9,210 nucleotides of DNA from JAPLGD01 sp041302745 (GTDB taxonomy: Bacteria; Bipolaricaulota; Bipolaricaulia; UBA7950; UBA9294), in assembly GCA_041302745.1 (NCBI GenBank), contig JBFYQP010000075.1, forward strand, positions 1 through 9,210. The letters are read 5' to 3'. The notes under the pieces are model-generated. The model was not told the origin of the DNA, ran no database searches, and saw only the letters and a list, made by a program, of their open reading frames with translations. The position numbers and the translations under genes were made by a program. Positions 6,199 through 9,210 of the stretch are shown here, piece by piece (positions within the stretch are counted from its first letter, which is position 1; each line of letters starts with the position of its first letter).

Positions 6199-6227
6199 TT
6201 GACGAAGGGGATTGACTCCGGTACGAT
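6199..6227 (+). promoter_or_regulatory. Sigma-70-type promoter for the FmdB-family gene
   Basis: TTGACG (6199-6204) and TACGAT (6222-6227) are separated by exactly 17 nt and differ from the consensus by one and two bases. Transcription would begin near 6234, giving a leader of about 50 nt before the ATG at 6284. This is the best promoter in the window. Confidence 0.65.
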
Positions 6228-6283
6228 CCTGGCAGTCGTGGTGCGTGAGTGCTAGAGAAACCGCTCCCGCACCGAGGAGGACC

Positions 6284-6544
6284 ATGCCGCTTCGCCAAAA
6301 TGAGTGTCACACGTGCGGGTACGCATTCCGAACGCTTGAAGCCCCCGCGTCCGCCGACGTCCCCACGTGCCCGGCGTGCGGCAGCCGGAAGACTCGACGC
6401 CTTCTCCCTCACGTCGCCATCCAGTTCAAAGGAAGCGGCTACTACAAGACCGACCACGGCCGTCGCGGGAACGGCTCACGCGAGGAACGCGGCGAGGAAC
6501 GCGAACCTCTGGCGGTTTCCTCGAAGCCGGCGGCCGACGACTAG
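6284..6544 (+). CDS. FmdB-family zinc-ribbon protein
   Basis: An 86-residue protein of the small FmdB/CxxC_CxxC_SSSS zinc-ribbon family. It has two knuckles, CHTC (8-11) and CPAC (29-32), which together would bind one zinc. They are followed by the family signature VAIQFKGSGYYKTDH (44-58), almost identical to the usual FKGSGFYxTDY. The tail is highly charged, including REERGEERE. The family was named after a putative regulator in the formamidase/amidase region, but its molecular role remains unclear; nucleic-acid or ribosome association is often suggested. The ATG follows GAGGAGG (6274-6280) by 3 nt, and a strong promoter lies about 50 nt upstream. It is probably monocistronic: the hairpin repeat array follows 94 nt after the stop. 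Length and motifs are normal for the family. Confidence 0.93.
   Translation: MPLRQNECHTCGYAFRTLEAPASADVPTCPACGSRKTRRLLPHVAIQFKGSGYYKTDHGRRGNGSREERGEEREPLAVSSKPAADD
6480..6503 (+). repeat. Perfect 12-bp tandem duplication in the FmdB-family tail
   Basis: GCGAGGAACGCG occurs twice in direct succession (6480-6491 and 6492-6503), in frame, encoding REERGEER in the charged tail. It is probably a recent slippage duplication that keeps the frame. Confidence 0.85.
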
Positions 6545-6638
6545 CCGGACGCGTCGGGCGGGACGGCAATCTGCAAAGGTGACGGCATGGCGGAGGCCGG
6601 AAACCCGCTCATCTACGGCTGCAATCTCATCATCGTTC

Positions 6639-6812
6639 AGGATGCGGGCGCACACTCACGTTTTCGTGCGCCTAGGATGCGGGCGCACACTCGCGTTTTC
6701 GTGCGCCTAGGAGACGGGGCACTTCTGTGTCAACGTGCGCCTAGGAGACGGGCGCACTTCTGTGTCAACGTGCGCCTAGGATGCGGGCGCACACTCGCGT
6801 TTTCGTGCGCCT
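6639..6812. repeat. Five tandem ~35-bp hairpin units with two alternating loop types
   Basis: Units span 6639-6673, 6674-6708, 6709-6742, 6743-6777 and 6778-6812 (35, 35, 34, 35, 35 bp). Each starts AGGA and ends GCGCCT, so every junction is the palindrome CCTAGG. Inside each unit GGCGCAC and GTGCGCC are 7-bp complementary arms around a 12-nt loop. Type A loop is ACTCGCGTTTTC (units 1, 2, 5; unit 1 has A for G at the fourth base). Type B loop is TTCTGTGTCAAC (units 3, 4). The bases after AGGA also differ by type (TGCG against GACG). Units 2 and 5 are identical. Unit 3 lacks one base in its left arm. The array lies between the convergent FmdB-family and GNAT genes, so stacked terminators or a BIME-like element are possible roles (inference). 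Confidence 0.92.
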
Positions 6813-7668
6813 AGGATACGGGGCGTCTCATCTCGAACTGGTCGACGAGTGGGGTGAACCCAAGCCGGGTGAGGAACTCCTGCATCCCGAGGTCCGCCCC
6901 GTCGACGTTCAGCGCGGCGACGCGCGTCACGCCTTTTGGAACGTGCTCCGCCGCGTGAACGAGGAGGGCGCGGCCCGCCCCGTGACGGCGATGAGATCGT
7001 CGCACCACGAGCGACAGCAGCCAGCGCAGGGGGGCGGAGTACGCGTAGGCTCCAACGCATTCCTCCCCGTCGAACGCACCGACAAGCGAGACGTCGTCCG
7101 GTATCGAATGCACCGCGGAGACCCGATTCTCGAAGGACGGCAGCCAATCGATTTCCTTCGCGACGCGTTCGAATTGCGCCGGACCGATGGGGCGCAGCGT
7201 CCATTCGGGCGAGTGACCGCCGACAAGCGCCGACGTCGGCGCGACGAAGGAGCGAAGCTCCCGCGCTGTCTCAAAGCCGGTCTTTCGGTACGCCTGGATC
7301 GCCGGCGCGTTCTCCTGGAGCACCTCAAGAACGAACTCCAGAACGCCGCGGTCGGCGAGCGCGGGGAGAGCGTGCTCGAACATGCGGCGGGCGAGCCCGC
7401 GGCCACGATACGCGGGAAGGACCCCCGTGCCGGCGTCGTAGGCAACGCGGCGGCCGCCCCACGCATCGACGCCGATGAGGGTGAATCCGACCATCCGTCC
7501 ATCCTCGTACGCTCCGACGGACAGGTCGTAGTCCACGGCGTTCTTCCGCATACGCAGGAGAAGGCGCTCCTCGGTGAGACCCGCGGGGGAGCCCATGGCG
7601 TAGTCGGCGAACGCTTCAAGAAACGCAGCATGGATCCTGCTCACATCGACGGACTGCAGCTCGACCAT
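6811..7668 (-). CDS. Double GNAT-domain N-acetyltransferase
   Basis: A 285-residue protein with two tandem GCN5-related acetyltransferase domains, which transfer acetyl from acetyl-CoA to an amine. The N-terminal domain has the acetyl-CoA loop in GTGVLPAYRGRGLARRMF (80-97) and the family's NAPAIQAYRKTGF (120-132). The C-terminal domain has a second loop, VRRSHRRHGAGRALL (222-236), and a final LGF (269-271). The second loop, HRRHGAGRAL, keeps the R-x-x-G-x-G/A pattern, so both domains may bind cofactor. Tandem GNATs include mycothiol synthase and antibiotic acetyltransferases, but nothing here identifies the acceptor. The frame stays open far upstream only as antisense to the next gene. The ATG at 7668 is taken because homology begins there; no clear ribosome site precedes it. 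The TAG stop (6811-6813) coincides with the edge of the hairpin repeat array. Confidence 0.9.
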   Translation of the reverse strand: MVELQSVDVSRIHAAFLEAFADYAMGSPAGLTEERLLLRMRKNAVDYDLSVGAYEDGRMVGFTLIGVDAWGGRRVAYDAGTGVLPAYRGRGLARRMFEHALPALADRGVLEFVLEVLQENAPAIQAYRKTGFETARELRSFVAPTSALVGGHSPEWTLRPIGPAQFERVAKEIDWLPSFENRVSAVHSIPDDVSLVGAFDGEECVGAYAYSAPLRWLLSLVVRRSHRRHGAGRALLVHAAEHVPKGVTRVAALNVDGADLGMQEFLTRLGFTPLVDQFEMRRPVS

Positions 7669-7688
7669 GGCGTCATGATCTCGCCGGG

Positions 7689-7719
7689 CGTCCCAAGGTG
7701 CAACGCCGCGCTTGGGACG
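7689..7719. promoter_or_regulatory. 9-bp perfect inverted repeat in the divergent promoter region
   Basis: CGTCCCAAG (7689-7697) and CTTGGGACG (7711-7719) are exact complements separated by 13 nt. The repeat lies 20 bp upstream of the GNAT start and 70 bp upstream of the GyrI-like fusion gene. Centre-to-centre distance is 22 bp, two helical turns, as expected for a dimeric regulator. A weak minus-strand -35/-10 pair (TTGCAC complement of 7698-7703, GATCAT complement of 7675-7680, 17 nt apart) would be overlapped by it. An RNA hairpin is the alternative. Confidence 0.5.
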
Positions 7720-7788
7720 ATCCTGAGACGTTGAACGGGGATACTGGTCCATGCCGGGCGGGGGCCGCCGTCTGGATGGAGGAAGACC

Positions 7789-8889
7789 ATGGAGACGTCC
7801 GGGATCACGGTGAAGCGCGTCGCGCCGCTCTACGTTCTGGCGACGCTTCGGCAGGTTGCGGGCCAGGAAGACATCCTGAAGGCTATTGCGGAGCTGCGGC
7901 CGAGGGTCGCCGACGCCCTCTCCGGACCGCCCATGGCCTTGCGCCTCGGGTTTCCGCGCGACGGGAAGATCGACGCCGAGATTGCGTTCCCCGTAGCGAA
8001 GGGCGTGCGCAGGGAAGGGTTTCTGGGAAAGACCCTCCCCGAGCTGCCGATGTTCTCGGTCACGCACGTCGGCCCCGTCACCGGCGGCGCCGAAGGAGCG
8101 AACCTGATCGACACGCGCAGGAAGCTTGTGCGTTTCGTGAACGAGCGGAACGTCCTTGTGGGCGATGACCCCGAGCGGTTCCTCTACCACGAGGGTCCCG
8201 AGACGCACGGAGATCGGACGGATCGATATGTGACCGAGGTTCAGTACTCGTACCACATGCCCATCTGGCTCGACGCGCTCGACCAGGGGACGAAACGGTT
8301 CGCCGGACCCGAGGCCGCCCGACGCGTGATGGCGGGAAGCGAAGGAATGGCCGAGGCGCTCGATGGGAGCCGCGTCGTGACGTGGATCCCCGGAGCGATC
8401 GACCGCCTCGACCGCGAGGTCCCCGACGACCGCGACCGAGCCTGCATCCTCAATCGCTGCGCCCACCACTACATCGTTCAGAGCGGGATGGTCATCGAAG
8501 CCGCGTGGAAGGAGGTCGGCAGAGACCTCCGGAAGCTGGTCGCGAAGATCACCGACGAGAAGCTGCTCGGAAGCAACTACTGGATCGACGAGGCCGGCGC
8601 CGAACCCATGGTCATGATCGAGCGCCGTCCGGCGCAGCCGGAGGAGTACGAGAAGGCGCAGACGCCGGCCGAGAAGCGGTACGCGGCCTGCTTCTGCCCC
8701 CTCGTTCGCGATGCGATCCGCCGCGAGGATCGCGTGTCTCGAACGTTCTGCCACTGCTCCGGCGGCTGGTACGCGCAGGAGTGGGCCGTTGTCTTCGGCG
8801 AGACCCCAGAGGTGCGCCTGATCCAGACCATGCTCGAGGGCAGGGATTCCTGCATCTTCGGCGTCCGGATCCCCGACGGGTACCTGTAG
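7789..8889 (+). CDS. GyrI-like effector-binding domain fused to Cys-rich C-terminal domain
   Basis: A 366-residue, apparently cytoplasmic protein. Residues about 5-158 resemble the GyrI-like/AraC effector-binding fold (SOUL-like). They open with VKRVAPLYVLATL, have an internal repeat-like GPVTGG segment, and end with the characteristic YVTEVQYSYHMPI. No DNA-binding helix-turn-helix precedes it. Residues about 175-366 match the layout of the ATC-hydrolase/DUF6144-type domain: MAGSEGMAEAL, then WIPGAIDRLDREV, C219/C224 with HH, CFCPLVRDAI (301-310), FCHCSGGW (320-327) and GRDSCIFGVRIP (351-362). Seven conserved-looking cysteines, C219, C224, C301, C303, C321, C323 and C355, suggest metal or thiol chemistry, but the activity is unknown. 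The ATG follows GGAGGA (7778-7783) by 5 nt. It is transcribed divergently from the GNAT gene. The C-terminal family name is given from memory and is the less certain half. Confidence 0.82.
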   Translation: METSGITVKRVAPLYVLATLRQVAGQEDILKAIAELRPRVADALSGPPMALRLGFPRDGKIDAEIAFPVAKGVRREGFLGKTLPELPMFSVTHVGPVTGGAEGANLIDTRRKLVRFVNERNVLVGDDPERFLYHEGPETHGDRTDRYVTEVQYSYHMPIWLDALDQGTKRFAGPEAARRVMAGSEGMAEALDGSRVVTWIPGAIDRLDREVPDDRDRACILNRCAHHYIVQSGMVIEAAWKEVGRDLRKLVAKITDEKLLGSNYWIDEAGAEPMVMIERRPAQPEEYEKAQTPAEKRYAACFCPLVRDAIRREDRVSRTFCHCSGGWYAQEWAVVFGETPEVRLIQTMLEGRDSCIFGVRIPDGYL

Positions 8890-8905
8890 CTCGGCGGCGA
8901 GCTAC
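8886..8905. terminator. Hairpin spanning both stop codons of convergent genes
   Basis: GTAGCTCG (8886-8893) pairs perfectly with CGAGCTAC (8898-8905) around the loop GCGG. The TAG stop of the GyrI-like fusion (8887-8889) and the TAG stop of the HD-GYP gene (8902-8904, complement) lie within the two arms, only 12 nt apart. There is no T-tract on either side, so termination strength is uncertain. Confidence 0.6.
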
Positions 8906-9210
8906 GACGAGGCGTCGAAGCGGAACTCGCCTGACTCGAGCACCGCGAGGCAGGCGTCGGCCACGGCGGCGTCGTAGCGAGCGCCTCGCCCGGTGCGGAT
9001 CTCGGCGACGGCCGCGTCGATTCCAAGGGCTGGGCGGTACGGCCGGTGAGAGGCCATCGCTTCCACGACGTCGGCGACCGCCAGAATCTTCGCCTCGAGA
9101 AGAATCTCGTCGCCGCGAATCCCGAGCGGATACCCGCTGCCGTCGACTCGCTCGTGGTGCTGGAAGACGATGGCGGCGACGGGCCATGGAAACTCGACCG
9201 AACTCAGGAT
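8902..9210 (-). CDS. HD-GYP domain protein, C-terminal fragment
   Basis: The last 102 codons of a gene whose 5' part is beyond the window's right edge. HD-GYP domains are metal-dependent phosphodiesterases that degrade cyclic di-GMP or related dinucleotides. The fragment holds the diagnostic QHHERVDGSGYP (residues 19-30 of the fragment), followed by LGIRGDEILLEAKILAVAD, then VVEAMASHRPYRPALG. This is the conserved metal-binding and GYP-loop end of the domain, and its close match to the consensus suggests an active enzyme. The protein ends DASS about 50 residues after RPYRP, as usual. The N-terminal sensor or receiver part is not visible, so the signal is unknown. It converges on the GyrI-like fusion gene with a 12-nt gap. 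Confidence 0.95.
   Translation of the reverse strand: MLSSVEFPWPVAAIVFQHHERVDGSGYPLGIRGDEILLEAKILAVADVVEAMASHRPYRPALGIDAAVAEIRTGRGARYDAAVADACLAVLESGEFRFDASS

Noticed and set aside
6639..6812. CRISPR array
   Set aside because: Viewed as a 23-nt palindromic repeat with spacers, the spacers would be only 12 nt and occur in just two sequences. There are no cas genes and no leader.
6587..6814. Small plus-strand gene (75 codons) running through the repeats
   Set aside because: Most of the product is translation of the hairpin units. The short unique N-terminus has no recognised motif, and the end overlaps the GNAT stop.
7669..8754. N-terminal extension of the GNAT protein to about 647 residues
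   Set aside because: The extra part is antisense to the GyrI-like fusion gene and has no domain; GNAT homology begins at the ATG at 7668.

Overview
This 9.2 kb window is GC-rich bacterial DNA with tightly packed genes and clear Shine-Dalgarno sites. The high GC leaves long meaningless open frames antisense to almost every real gene. The content is a glutamate dehydrogenase, flavoproteins, an HD-GYP protein, a proteasome-fold protein and a FmdB-type zinc ribbon. Signal-peptide and signal-anchor proteins are also present. This fits a free-living, possibly uncultivated GC-rich bacterium, but I cannot name the phylum. I see no transposase, integrase, phage gene, tRNA, rRNA or CRISPR array.

Layout. 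(1) 1-266: 3' end of a glutamate dehydrogenase gene (+), then a perfect 24-bp palindrome that probably terminates transcription between convergent genes. (2) 352-5036: six genes on the minus strand. In transcription order they are a membrane-anchored extracytoplasmic beta-domain protein, an NADPH-dependent FMN reductase/iron-sulfur-flavoprotein-like protein, a nitroreductase, a signal-peptide-bearing beta-rich protein of unknown family, a flavin-reductase-domain protein and a 12-TM MFS exporter. Spacings of 18-40 nt join secreted protein-flavin reductase-MFS and, separately, FMN reductase-nitroreductase. Gaps of about 100 nt separate these blocks. (3) 5037-5499: a non-coding divergent region with several inverted repeats. 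(4) 5500-6150: an Ntn-hydrolase (proteasome-fold) protein (+). (5) 6199-6544: a consensus-like sigma-70 promoter driving a small FmdB-family zinc-ribbon gene (+). (6) 6639-6812: five tandem ~35-bp units, each an imperfect hairpin with one of two alternative 12-nt loops, ending on the stop codon of the next gene. (7) 6811-7668: a double-GNAT acetyltransferase (-). It is divergent from (8) 7789-8889, a GyrI-like effector-binding domain fused to a cysteine-rich C-terminal domain (+). A 9-bp perfect inverted repeat lies in their shared upstream region. (9) 8902-9210: C-terminal part of an HD-GYP domain protein (-), convergent with the previous gene across a hairpin that contains both stop codons.

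How the genes may work together: the minus-strand block combines three different flavin-binding folds with an exporter and two exported proteins. This suggests redox handling of a small molecule or xenobiotic plus its export, but no substrate can be read from the sequence. The most unusual items are the two-allele hairpin repeat array, the proteasome-fold protein with Ser rather than Thr after the initiator Met, the altered cysteine spacing in the FMN reductase, and the GyrI-like/cysteine-rich fusion.
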